The notes under the pieces: generated by a model | Databases searched by the model: none | Told to the model about the DNA's origin: nothing | Seen by the model: only the letters and a program-made list of their open reading frames with translations | DNA from: Toxonevra muliebris | Lineage: Eukaryota; Arthropoda; Insecta; Diptera; Pallopteridae | DNA length: 64,000 bases | Assembly (NCBI GenBank): GCA_963691655.1 | Contig: OY829327.1 | Location: forward strand, 62,136,079 to 62,200,078 | Direction: 5' to 3' | Shown here: one piece after another, positions 42,630-53,499 of the stretch | How the letters are laid out: the number at the start of each line of letters is the position of its first letter | Position numbering within the stretch: the stretch's first letter is position 1 | Translations under genes and position numbers: made by a program

Positions 42630-43137
42630 ATGTCATTTTTTCGAGATATTCAATATTTAAGAAATTGCAAATTTAGTACTTTGAAATGTACTGTGGATGC
42701 GCACGCATCTTTGTTTATAGGAAAAATTGAATTACTCGAAAACCAAACAAGCTAGGAAGAAAAATTGTTTGGTTTTGAAGAGAACAACAACAACATCAAC
42801 ATCCTCTTCCATTTTCATTTATATCGGATAATTTTTTGTATACAAAAACAACAATATAGTATAGTTGCCTGTTGGTTTTTACTATTTTTACTATTTGCAG
42901 GCCTAATAAAAATAACTGGTTTCACTATATGTAATAAATGTATTATCTTTTAGTTCAAGACATTACTTCTGAAAATCCTGTTAAAGTTAGAAATAAAAAA
43001 ATTATCATTTTGCAATTTTATCAGCATATTAAAATTGTGTATTTGGTGTTTTATTTTTTTTTAATGTAATTTTTTACTTCTAAATTATGAGATATTGTTA
43101 AAAGATATGTGTACTGAAAAAACAATTTTTGAGATAT
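42630..43137. repeat. Left arm of a long inverted repeat flanking a maT transposon
   Basis: GTCATTTTTTCGAGATATTC, TACTGTGGATGCGCACGCAT, GGTTTTTACTATTTTTACTATTTG, GGCCTAATAAAAATAACTGG and TTTAGTTCAAGACATTACTT are inverted relative to 44500-44830. The arms extend about 400 bp. Their outer ends and target duplication are not firmly set. Confidence 0.75.
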
Positions 43138-43138
43138 A

Positions 43139-44426
43139 CAGGGTGACAATCGTAAAGTGACGCACACATTTCAGCAGTTATTTTCAAAAGGACGTACTTC
43201 CATTAAGTACAATCAAGTGTTAACATTGCTGAATATATAAGCATTCATTTGAACCCCACCTCATTCAATATAACCTCCTTTAGCCTGCACACATGCCTTC
43301 AATCGATCCGGAAATCGTACGACTGTTCGCCGCAGGACTTCCTGATCAATTTCAGTCCAGGCTTTCTCTAATGAATTTGTCAGCGACTCCAGACTGTGGT
43401 GTTGAGATGCACAAGCCTTACTCTCTCAAATACTCCAAATAGAGTAGTCCATTGGATTCAAGTCTGGGGAGTATGGTGGCCATTCTTGAGATGTTATGAA
43501 TCCAGAAAAATTGTCTTTTATCCATGTTTGCGTTAATTTTGCCATGTGGGAAGGTGCAGAATCTTGCTGGAAAGTCCAGTTCTCATTTCCAAATGTATCT
43601 TGGGCCCAGGGAAGAACATGTTCATTTAAAATGCTCCGATAAACAACCTGGTCAATTTTAACACCCTCTTCAACGAATATTAGAGGGGTTCTGGCATTAG
43701 CAGAAACTCCAGCCCATACCATAACGGAAGCTGGCTTTTGAACTCGGCCAACAGTCCTATTTTGCTGCGATGATGATGTTAGCCACATTCGGTCATTTTG
43801 CGCATTGAAATGTTGTTCAACCGTGAAAATTTGTTCATCTGTAAACAAGATATTTTCAACATTTTTTAACACGGAGGAGCGTAGCAACGCCTTGCACCTT
43901 TGCAGTCGCAAATCTTTTTTTTTTTGTGTCAGATCTTGAGCTTTTCGGAGCTTGTACGGCTTAAGATTAAGCTTTGATTTTGCAATGATTCGCACTGTTT
44001 CACGGTTTACTCCCACTTCCTTAGCGATTTTTCTCATTGAGCGCCTTGGATTTCGCTTGATTCGTTTACGAATTTTTTCTGTTAAACCAGTAGTGGCAAC
44101 TGTTGAAAATTTTCCCCGGTCTCTATCTCCAAAACCCCCAGTTTCATTATATCGAATAATAGCTCGGTCTACCGTACGACTTGACAAATTTAATGCCTTT
44201 GCAATTTGACGGCTGCTATAATTTGCCAAATGAAATTTCATAATTTCACGACGAATATTTTCCTTGTCCATTTTTATGGAAATTTCAAAATGTAATAACA
44301 AAAATTCAAATGAAATTAAAAGCAAAGCCAATGATGAATGAATTTGCTTTTTAAATTAAAGTAACGGTAAATGGCAAAGCTTGCTGCAGAGTATTAAACT
44401 TGCGTCACTTTACAATTGTCACCCTG
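43139..44426 (-). mobile_element. maT-type (DD37D) transposon, nearly complete (1,288 bp)
   Basis: Terminal inverted repeats of 26 bp, CAGGGTGACAATCGTAAAGT plus GACGCA, with one mismatch, are flanked by TA on each side (43137-43138 and 44427-44428). It encodes a full-length transposase interrupted by one stop. It sits between the arms of the inverted repeat at 42.63-44.83 kb. Confidence 0.9.
43261..44271 (-). pseudogene. maT transposase (DD37D), one in-frame stop
   Basis: This is a cut-and-paste transposase of the IS630-Tc1-mariner superfamily. From MDKENIRREIMKFHLANYSS at 44271 there is a paired helix-turn-helix region (SRQIAKALNLSSRTVDRAI; RRSMRKIAKEVGVNRETVRI). The catalytic domain has ILFTDEQIF (D1), FQQDSAPSHMA (D2) and PPYSPDLNPMDYSIW (D3), with 37 residues between D2 and D3, hence DD37D as in maT elements. 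A TGA at 43426-43428 replaces one codon after IWSI. The frame then continues open through ESKACASQHHSLESL to a natural stop at 43261, for a total of 336 residues. An upstream Met at 44331 is also in frame but lies in hydrophobic sequence unlike a transposase start. Confidence 0.93.
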
Positions 44427-44499
44427 TATATTCAATTCGTTTGGGTCTTTTTTCTATTTTAAGGAAACATTAAAAAATCGCCAAAAATTTGGCCATCTT

Positions 44500-44830
44500 T
44501 AATTTGCTGATAAAATAGCTAAATGTGAATTTTTTTTCTATCTTTTACAGGATTTTCAGAAGTAATGTCTTGAACTAAAAGATAATACATTTAAAACATA
44601 TAGCGAAACCAGTTATTTTTATTAGGCCTGCAAATAGTAAAAGTAGTAAAAACCAACAGACCACTATACTATATTGTTATTTTTGTATACAAAAAATGAT
44701 CAGTTATCAATGAAAATGGCAATTCAAATAAACAAAAATGCGAGCGCATCCACAGTACATCCAAAGTACTAAATTTGCAGTTTCTTAAATATTGAATATC
44801 TCGAAAATTATGACATATACGAAAAAATTA
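44500..44830. repeat. Right arm of the long inverted repeat flanking maT
   Basis: The reverse complement of 42636-42990, with about 85-90 percent match by eye. It includes AAGTAATGTCTTGAACTAAA, CCAGTTATTTTTATTAGGCC, GTAGTAAAAACCAACAG and GCATCCACAGTACAT. See the left arm. Confidence 0.75.
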
Positions 44831-44834
44831 CTTA

Positions 44835-45395
44835 AGAACTTTTTTTAGGAAATCACTCAAGCTTTTTTTTTTGTGGGAAGTAATTTTTTGATATCTCAAA
44901 CTGTTAACCAGTTATCAGTTATTAGCAAAAAAAAAGCTTTTTCACCAAAGGGGGGATTTTTTGGGAGGGTCGCAGTTCAGAATTAGTATGATGTAAATCT
45001 TTATAATGACTGGACTAATTAGCGGAACTGTTAGTAATTATCTATGTAATATGTACTAATAAGAAACTTTTAAGACATTTTGAAAAATTCCTCTTCTGTA
45101 AAGCAAAATCCTCCGCTCGATAGGAAAAATGTTCTCCATAAAATTTTGAAAACAACAGCACTGATCCCACCTGATATAAATTTACCTAGGGTGGATTTAG
45201 ACCATAGTGATAAATTTAGAAAAAGGGTGAGAGTTTTTCCCTTATATTGCACCGTACAAACAAATCGATTTAACTTTGGTACATCATAATATTATTGTTT
45301 TATATATAGCTCTATTCCGAATCTTGGTCAACTGTTTATTATTATTATTCGGCCTGCCGTTACTGTATCCTACAAGCGATTTGTATTTTCCGGAA
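44835..45395. other. AT-rich intronic stretch, nothing firmly recognised
   Basis: A 69-codon plus frame at 45080-45289 ends just before the LINE tail. It has no recognised motif and may be part of the same decayed LINE. Confidence 0.3.
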
Positions 45396-45399
45396 TTCC

Positions 45400-45700
45400 G
45401 TAATGTTCTACCTATTACTACACTTTATAAATATTAACTCGTATTACACGTCTACAAAAACTTAAACATCATTGGGTACCACACCACAACACTTGTACTC
45501 TTACTCATGGACTTAACACAAGGCGTCACGATAATCTTGCTGTGGTGCGACGCCGTCTTGAGATGACAAAGCAACGGTATTCATTTGCTGGCCCAATAAA
45601 TTACAATTTATTACCTACAAATTGCAAAAGTGCGCCAACACTTAGCATCTTTAAATCACGATTGAAGGATTCTATTTGTTAAATTATATATATATTTATA
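45400..45700 (+). pseudogene. C-terminal tail of a second LINE ORF2
   Basis: The frame gives FRNVLPITTLYKY, LVLHVYKNLNIIG, then THGLNTRRHDNLAVVRRRLE, KQRYSFAGPINYNLLP and SIFKSRLKDSIC, ending with TAA at 45678-45680. The order P-I-x-x-L-Y, V-Y-K, H-x-x-N/Y-T-R, G-P-x-x-x-N-x-L-P, F-K-x-x-L-K is the characteristic C-terminal end of Jockey/CR1-type LINE proteins. One stop and one frameshift occur. A TATATATATTTA tail follows. It is distinct from the LINE at 28-33 kb. Confidence 0.75.
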
Positions 45701-46266
45701 TGTAGTAACGTTTATTAATCAACTAAATCTACTATTAACATTAATTTTTTTTAAGTTTTAAATGAATTTAAAATACTAATCGCAGTGGCGATTTCAATTT
45801 TAAATAATTGGTTCAAATCCTATAATTTGCATAAAAGCGAACTACTTATAAGAGATTAACTAAGCCAACTCGGTTTGCTCCTTTACAGCCGCTATGGCTA
45901 TGGAGTTTGAAATGTTTATGTAAGTACTATGTTTTAATTATAAATAAATAAAAAATCAGTCAAGTCACAACTGGCCATTTATGACTAAACAGACTAAATA
46001 GAGTGTGCAGTTAACAACCAATAGAAAAGTAAAATTTATTATCACAAATATATAAATAAATACAAGAAAGTTACGTTCCCAAATATCAAATCTATTATGG
46101 TACGAATCGCTGTGCATAGCCATCGTGGCATATACATAGGAACAGCCATTCATCCCGATTTTCCGAAGAACAAATATTTGTTTTTACACACGTGGTTTTT
46201 GTGATTTGTACAATTTTTGTGGAATTCAATGTTAATATTTTCAATTAGAAACCATTTCATATTTAC

Positions 46267-46450
46267 CATTATCATATCTAAGGCGTTCTTGAATTTGTAC
46301 TGCATCTTTCTGTAAATCTCCATGGATCGCATTATGCGACAGAAGATTTTTTTCAAGTTTTGTTTTCTTCTCTTGAAGTTTTTTCTGACGAATTTCTACA
46401 GATTTTTTGAAAAGAAATTCACGTCGCAATCTTGCTTGTTTCCTCAACAT
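46267..46450 (-). CDS. IMP4: IMP4, exon 1 (N terminus)
   Basis: Exon 1 encodes 61 codons plus one base. It reads MLRKQARLRREFLFKKSVEI, then QKKLQEKKTKLEKNL and DLQKDAVQIQERLRYDN. This is the basic, helical N-terminal region conserved in IMP4 (usual start MLRR-x-A-R-x-R-R-E-Y/F-L). I chose the ATG at 46448-46450 because it starts exactly at the conserved MLR. A codon run three residues further upstream begins with GTG and is less likely. The donor is AATG|GTAAATATG at 46266, and the split codon is completed by AT of exon 2 to give Asp. The 5' UTR extends only 46 bp before a hAT-like insertion interrupts the sequence. Confidence 0.93.
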
Positions 46451-46496
46451 TTTCGACACCTCAACTTAGTAAATCTAACCAAAATGTAAACATGTG

Positions 46497-49400
46497 TAGT
46501 GTTAGTCCGATACGAGTAACTACGAGTAAATACTCGTTACTTTTTTCGAGTACTAAGTACTTTTTGTACTCGCTGCTTTGATGCAAGTACTCAGGTGGGT
46601 ATCGAGTACATTGTACCAGTATTTACTCGCTGTTTGCTTCTACAACACTTTTTAAGAAAATATTCCATCGTCTGCTTTTAGACGAGGGAACTTTTTTCTG
46701 GAAAAATTGGTGTCACCGCCTTTTCCCCACATGTTTCCCACACATTTTGGCAGTTTGCGGTATTAATTCAGTTTGCCCGTTTTGCTCTTTTTTCAAGTGA
46801 AATTGTGTATTACTCTGTAAAATAATGATACTAGTACCAAAGTTTGAATTTTTTTAATGAGCACATGAAGTTTTAGGGATTCAAGCGATTTCAATTTCAA
46901 TTTATTCAATAAGAAAGAAAGAAAATAAATTATTAAAAATAAGAAGTTAAACTAGTTAAGACACGATAATGGATAATTAAAGTAAATATTGAAACAATGT
47001 AATGCAGAGCACATTTGACAGACTGTATTAAAAACGAAATAAGACAATTGCTACATAAATAACTAGAATGATTATAAAATCTTATGAAGAGATAGTAATA
47101 AAATTAACATTGAAATATTAAAATTAAAATCTTGAGCAACTTACAAACTTTTAGCCGAAAAATATTTAAACAGTAAAAACTTAGCATTACGTACATTTAG
47201 ATTTCTATCTTTTTTTTTCAAATTCTATTATTTTTTGTATTGGCCATATCTCGAAAGCGGTTAAGGATTCATTCATACTCTCAAACTCTGCGTTTATTGA
47301 TCACTAAAAAAAATCACAACGGTATTTTATGAATTCTTCTCGTGAGAAGAGTAGGTAGGGATATTGCATTTTATGGAGAGGAGTTCATTAAAAACTTTAA
47401 ACGCGATTTTCTCAAACATTTTTAACTTGTTCCAGTCTTGCAGAAAACGCGAGCGTGAAGTCTACCTTTACTTGTGGCTTGGATCACGCCTCACAGTGCC
47501 TTGTCTCACAGTGTATATGAACTTGTTATGGACAGGGCGTGGGCGAAAGCCTACGTTGGGCCCTTAAGCGGCACAGGTCACCTAAATAGACGGCATGTTT
47601 TTTTTATTTTTATCTATTTTTTTTTTGTTGTTAATTTTTGATGCCGCTGTTGTGGTTGGAAAGCCACAACAAAAACACGAAACGTCAAATGTGTGGAGCT
47701 TGTGGTAGGAATAGACCAGGGATGATTGGATAAGGTAGGGCTGGATCATGTGTGGATGTAAGATGAGCTTTTTGTGGATCGTATAGAATGAAAAGGAAAT
47801 AGGGAAGAAAATATCCTAGTGATTCCGTTGGGGTTGCTAAGGAAAAGGTACGATTATGTTTTATATATAGGAATTAAGAGAAAACTGTTTTGTTTAAATT
47901 TAAGTATATAGAAATATTAGGTTATATATTAGGGTAGAATTAGAGAAACGGATTATTACTGTCTGAGAATTAAATGCGGGAAGGCCATAGTGCCAGGAGT
48001 TAAGTGTTCAGTGTTATGTAAAAAAAAGTGAGAAATTAATGTTAAGTGAGCTGTATCGTCAACGTGTGGGCATCTCCAGGAAAATTTATCGAGGGATCTA
48101 TGCACCAAGTAATGTGAGTGATAGTGATAAAGTAGTTAAGAGAACTTATTAGAAGTTTTTTTTGTGTATTTGGTAGAGACCCAAAATAAGTACGGGTAGC
48201 TGAAGTGACTCCACATAATAACAGAATAGTCTGTGTACTCTTGAAAGCATTAGGGACTCGAGCTACAATAAAGGTGTTGAGGATACAGAGTTCCGGCCTC
48301 CCGCACGATAACACAGCAACCCATATTCCAAAAGGATGGTGAATATTTATATAAAGAAGCACAGATACACACATAAACAGATCAGCGAAATTGTATGTAA
48401 CGAAATAATTTTAAAGTGCACGTAGTGACGTCACGTTTCTGCTAAGTCTTTTGTGTTGCATGTAGAATATTCTAACCAAGAGACGTATACCCATATTTAA
48501 TATTAAGATCGTTATTCATTTATTTATATATATATATTTAGTTTTTTTTTGTCATTTTTTATTTGTATTTAATTTTTTTTTGTGAGAGATTTTGTGATCC
48601 TACAAAATTTTAGCATTTTTTTTTTTTGCATTCCTTTTTTTTGAAACAACCAATTGGAGAATTTTCGTAAGCCAGGCAAACCAAATACCCGTACTTAGTA
48701 CAAGATTATCCGGATAACGCCTATTGCGTAAAATACTGAGACCATATTTAATAGAGCTCTGTTAGGTAGGGTGAAGTGTCGGTTAAATTTTCTTGAGGCC
48801 GATAAACCAAACGGCTATTTAGGGTATCTGGTACCCAAGGTCTGAAAATTGAGTTAATCCTAGTACAAAACAAAGGAAAGTGCTAAAGTTTGAGGAGTTA
48901 AGTTTTTTTTGATTTTTTTTTTGTGGTCAATGTTGAGTTAAGTTAATATTAGGATTTAAGTAAGATTTTTTTTTTTATGTATTTTCAAATATGCCAAATT
49001 CAAATATATCTGTATAAAACAAGGTAATCGAATGAATTGGTAATTTTTTTATGGATAACAGTGGTGGATCGATGGTTGGAAGAGAAACGAGATGAGTGAA
49101 AGGTGAAGGGGGGGCAAAACGTTAATAGGCCAATTAAGGGCGCTACAAAAAGGATAACGAGGTAATGATAATGTAGCGAAGGTTGGGAGGGCGAATAAGG
49201 AAGTAAGAGTGGAACTGCAGGATAGAGAGTTTGAGTATTGAGTTGTATGAGTGTGACCTGTGCCGCAGACACACTTATTGTTATCCCCTCGACCTGGTGT
49301 GGTGGGTTAAGAAACCCCTACCCGAAAACTCTGAGCTAGCTGGAAGGCCACATCAGGTACGATGACAAGGGGGACATAACAAACTCTATGTATGGAGACG

Positions 49401-49584
49401 CTCTGTATTATTCAAATAATAAAAGGACTATTCTTTTTTATGAATTTATTTTTGCTATTCGAATGAGTGCTATACGAGTAAGTATCGAGTACTTGTCTTC
49501 GATACTTTGTTAGCATCGATACTTCTCACCGATACTTTTAATGAGTACTGGTATCGAGTACATGTCTGTATCGGAACAACACTA
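46497..49584. mobile_element. hAT-like element 46 bp upstream of the IMP4 start (3,088 bp)
   Basis: The left end TAGTGTTAGTCCGATACGAG and the inverse of the right end (TAGTGTTGTTCCGATACAGA) match at about 17 of 20 positions. Subterminal copies of GAGTACT/AGTACTC and GTATCGAGTAC follow on both sides. A perfect 8-bp duplication AACATGTG lies at 46489-46496 and 49585-49592. That duplication and TAGTG-type ends support hAT. No transposase frame is recognisable in the 2.9-kb interior. Parts of it (47340-49400) are less AT-rich and may include other insertions I cannot name. Confidence 0.85.
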
Positions 49585-49592
49585 AACATGTG

Positions 49593-49903
49593 CAAGCAAA
49601 ACAACCAGCGTTGCCAGTGGCGATTTGCACTGTTAAACCTATTTTCCAGAAATACTACGAAATTAAACAACTAAGTATAAAGTGTAACGAATTAGTGGGA
49701 TTGTGTGGGAAAATGGAAAAACCAAAACAATATGAACATGGAACATTCATCAAAACGCCGATTTTTATTTTTGAATTTTCGGCGTATCTCTCCTATCTCT
49801 TTCTCCAAATTTTTCTACCTTACTCTTTTACACAGGCAGCTTGCGACCGTGTGGGCAGTCTTGTAAATAATTGAGAATTTGGAAAGGAAAAGCTATGTAC
49901 TTG
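49593..49903. other. Original IMP4 upstream sequence displaced by the hAT-like element
   Basis: This continues the host sequence beyond the target duplication, so it is the former promoter-proximal region of IMP4. It contains CCAGCGTTGCCAGTGGCG near 49604 and an open plus-strand frame (49590-49874) with MEKPKQYEHGTFIKTPIF inside. That might be the first exon of a divergent gene, but no donor or family supports it. Confidence 0.35.
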
Positions 49904-50101
49904 CAGGGTGGCGTCAGTATGCATGAACATAATTAGTGTTACACATTTTTATCGAATGATAAAAAAGAAATAAAGTAAGTAAAAAAAAAATATGTCAATA
50001 TACCATGCCAAAATTAAACAAATTAAACAAAAAGTACACGTGTGCACAACCGTAATAAAAGTAAGTAAATTTACTTACAAATAAGCAAAATGACAACCCT
50101 G
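49904..50101 (-). mobile_element. hAT-like MITE, copy 2
   Basis: On the minus strand it starts CAGGGTTGTCATTTTGC and ends GACGCCACCCTG. It matches 18534-18770 in opposite orientation, including AAGTACACGTGTGCACAACC and ATGCATGAACATAATTAGTG on the plus strand. No clear 8-bp duplication remains. Confidence 0.7.
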
Positions 50102-50121
50102 ATTACTAACTCAGTTGACTG

Positions 50122-52974
50122 TAGGGATGTGCAAATCTATTTTGACTTGAACAAATTAAATACTATTATTTATATTTTTTATTGTAAATATTAATTATAA
50201 TTTAGTACTAAGTAGTAAAAGTAGTATTAATAATCTACTATTAACTGTCTTTTTTGTACCCATTTCAAAAAATGCACCTCTAAAATGTTCCTCTTATCAA
50301 AAATTCAAAAGGGCTACTGTTTGAAAAAATGCATCTACCTCTGAATACTTCTACCATGGGCTATCCCATTCACTTGCACAAAATTCACATACGAAGACGA
50401 ATAATAAATGTCAAATAATACCGCCGGAATAAGTAAAAACACGATGAACGGAATAATGGAAGGGGTGGGGGAGAGAAGGGAACAGCTGGTTACACTAAGG
50501 TCATATAAACTGTATGTAATTTAAAACAAGCCATTTACTTTAAATTATTTATATTTATATTCCATTCAATAAAAATAATGGGTTGAACATGTGTTTTATA
50601 AATCTGGAAAATAAAATTTACGAGAACCCTATTTTGAACAGCACTTCCACAAAACCAATTTATTTTTAAAAATTTGATTTTGACTCGCACTCAACGACTC
50701 ATATATTTGTAACGAACTTCCACCTTCGTCGAGGCTCACAACATTTGAAGCGGTCGCTGCATACCTAGCAATGCTTCAGTCTTAGCTCAGGGAAAATGGG
50801 AGTGGGCTTCCTTCAATGCTATGATGTGAAGAGTTACATTAATCTTAATTGTATGCAGCTCATACAGTAGGAAAAATCCAAAAAAAAAAATCTCCTTATT
50901 AGAACTAAAGAACTTGTATATACTAACTACTACTACGATTTGATTTTTACACGGATGAACAGAGGGAGAAAAGCTGTAAGTCCCTCGTATTCTATACCCA
51001 CCCTACCTGATATCGATTCATACCTTATTGTCGATATCCCAAAGCCCAACTAATCTATTGTTCTTCCTTGCATTTCGTCAAATAATATTTTAAGTTTTAA
51101 AAATTCATTTTGAATTAAATTTTATTTCACAATAGTATTTTAGTAATAGTATTAAGTATTTCATTTTCTTAGGGTATTACTAAATAACTTTAAATTTATT
51201 GAATTGTAGTACAAAAAAATTTAGTATTAAATATAATACATATTTGAATTTAAATAAGAGACTTTACTCAATTTTTCTTATAGGACTAATGATAGTTATC
51301 GGTATAATGTACAGATACAAAAACTATTAACTGAACCGAATAGTAAAACGGTTAATAATTGAGAGTGAGGTGAATAAGTTTTATGAGAGAGTAAAAGATA
51401 ATAATATCAAAGAGACTTTATATTAGCAAATGAAAGAGAGAGGTATATGCGAAATATGTGTATGTATAATGATACACCCAAAAAGAAATGTTTGTCATTT
51501 TATATATTTATATTAAATCAAGTTATCAAAAATAAGGTATAAATTCATGGTTTAACTTACGTACATTATATGGCTGCTTCACCAATCCGACGATGGACCC
51601 AACGACGATGATGTTGCATGCGACGTATGATCTGTGATATTATTACTGTGATAATTAGATTTAGGTATATAAGATATAAGATGACATTTTTATATTATAT
51701 ATTAGGCTTCTTTTTTTCACTTTTTAAGGTTTTTAAACTATTTTTAGATCTCTTTTCAATTATTATTTAACATTAAAATTTAACAAATTTGATAATGAAA
51801 TTATTATTTTTATCTCTATATAAAACTAGCACTAAACTTTATATATTTCAAATTCAAATTATTAACTTGCACATAATTTTAATTTTATGTTGGCTTATGT
51901 GATTTTTATAAGCTTTAGTGGAACGCCAGGTTTATGGTCGCCATTTTGTAGAGGGGCATCCTTTTAGGAATCAAAATTTTGATGAATATGATGATTATAG
52001 ATATTCCGAAATGATGAAGGTAGTCCTTGCTGCTTGAAAACTAATTTTATGTCGGCTTAAGCAATTTTCCTCAGCATTGGTATTAGATCGCCATTTTGTG
52101 ATTACTAATTTTATGTTGGATTAAGCGATTTTTGTCAGCCTTTATATGCGAATTTGGATGAATGTAATGATTAGTCCAGAATGATGAAGGTACCCCTTGG
52201 TGGTTTAAAATTTATCGCTTTAGACCGAGGCGATATAAAAAAACTTTATTTAATTGGAACTTGGGTAAAATGTATGTAGTACAGTCCCATTTAAATAATT
52301 GTAAAAAAACTGTGCGTAATAAAAAAAGCACGTCTGCTCTATCCCAGATCCATGTAATAAGTCTTCTATCAAAATTTAACTTTTGTTCAACTAAGTGAGA
52401 GATAATACCTCTACTTAGCCTTGGATAATAGTTTCTAGAACTACTAATGCGTTGACCGTGTCTCTACACCCTATTCGTTCGTCATATCAGCAATACGAAA
52501 TTGATTGGTACAATCAATACATATTACAATAAATAGTGTGTAGCTAATTCATGTAGCCCAAGAGAAAAATTTACTAATAACAGCCGTTACTGTGTATTAG
52601 TTTTAGTAACATGCTTATCCAAAGTAATATTAACAACTGGGGTGGGCAACCTTTGTATGCGGGCCTATATTAATGTCATGTTTATAAAATACTTTAAGTT
52701 TAAATTTTATGCGAAATGAAATCAAATTGTGCGTTTTTCAGTATGCTGTTTGTATGTAATTTTAGTTGGACATTACATATTGTAAATAAATGCACATTCA
52801 TAAATAATTCATATCAAAATTGTCTTGTTTTGTTTTTTTATTCCATGCAAGAAAAATTCGGAAAAAGTCGATTAATCGATTTTCGTGAACTTAAAAAGTC
52901 GATTTTTCGATTCTTGAATTTCTGATCAATTCAAAAGTCGAGAATCGATTTTTCTTTCCAATTGCACATACTTA
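50122..52974. mobile_element. hAT-like element (2,853 bp) with perfect 8-bp duplication
   Basis: Left end TAGGGATGTGCAAATC; right end the inverse of TAAGTATGTGCAATTG (10 of the first 13 bases match). It is flanked by GTTGACTG at 50114-50121 and 52975-52982. The right subterminal region has repeated TCGATTTTTCGATT and AGTCGAGAATCGATT motifs. No transposase ORF is visible. The first 250 bp (50150-50360) carry a segment shared with 63590-63780 in reverse (ACTTAGTACTAAATTATA, ACCTCTAAAATGTTCCTC). Confidence 0.82.
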
Positions 52975-52981
52975 GTTGACT

Positions 52982-53493
52982 GTTACATTGCGTCTCGACT
53001 AGCTATAATTCATGTTAATGTTCTTGTCCTAATAGTAATTCTAATTAATGGCAATGCTCATGTTCTTGGCGGAGCAGCTGATGGCTGTCGAAATATGAAG
53101 TGAGCAAATTATGTTTAGGCATTTGATTTTACAAAATGCTTTGAACAGTAAACAGCAAATATGCGTTAAATTTGTTTCCCATTTTCTCCCACGTATTTCT
53201 TTTCCACTCGATTCTTTTATATTTTTCTCTTTCATAATTTCATAAACACTCATATTCTCGATATATATTTATGAAATTAATTATTTCGCTTCTGTTAAGT
53301 TTAACTTGTGCTATTTTTACGCCAAAATTGAATGAAACTTCCAATTTATGTCACGGTTAATCGCAGCAGTACTGTCTTGAAAAAATGTTAGATTTTTTTG
53401 GTATAACATTAACATAAGGTGTCTCGACTAGACATTTTGATGGTAAGACAGGAACTTTAACATGAATTATAGCTAGTCGAGACGCTATGTAAC
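52982..53493. mobile_element. Inverted-repeat element, about 40-bp TIRs (512 bp)
   Basis: The left end GTTACATTGCGTCTCGACTA, continuing GCTATAATTCATGTTAATGTTC, and the right end, inverse of GTTACATAGCGTCTCGACTA, continuing GCTATAATTCATGTTAAAGTTC, match over about 42 bp with few mismatches. No coding capacity was seen. The left end is only one base from the duplication of the neighbouring hAT-like element, so that element inserted at its border. Confidence 0.75.
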
Positions 53494-53499
53494 GGAAGC

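Larger units (their letters stand above)
17901..46266 (-). other. IMP4: IMP4 intron 1 (28,366 bp, packed with transposons)
   Basis: The intron begins GTAAATATG after AATG (exon 1 end 46267) and ends TTTTATTTTATAG at 17901. Splicing exon 1 (184 nt) to exon 2 (707 nt) gives 891 nt, exactly 297 codons including the stop, with conserved IMP4 sequence on both sides of the junction. The intron contains at least one permuted gypsy, one RNase H LINE with a nested hAT, a second LINE tail, two SINEs, a maT transposon, a long-TIR element, hAT and Tc1/mariner-like transposase remnants, piggyBac and hAT MITEs and a hairpin MITE. The absence of any other plausible exon supports a single intron. Confidence 0.88.

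Noticed and set aside
46457..46459. IMP4 start at an upstream GTG three codons before MLRK
   Set aside because: The ATG at 46448-46450 begins exactly at the conserved MLR start. A non-ATG start is not needed.
47567..49268. Transposon bounded by the 14-bp inverted GCGGCACAGGTCAC
   Set aside because: The inverted pair is real, but it has no target duplication and lies inside the larger hAT-like element. It may be chance or a subterminal feature.
49590..49874. First exon of a gene divergent from IMP4
   Set aside because: The 94-codon frame has no recognised motif and no splice donor at a sensible place. Part of it lies in the duplicated target and promoter-proximal DNA.
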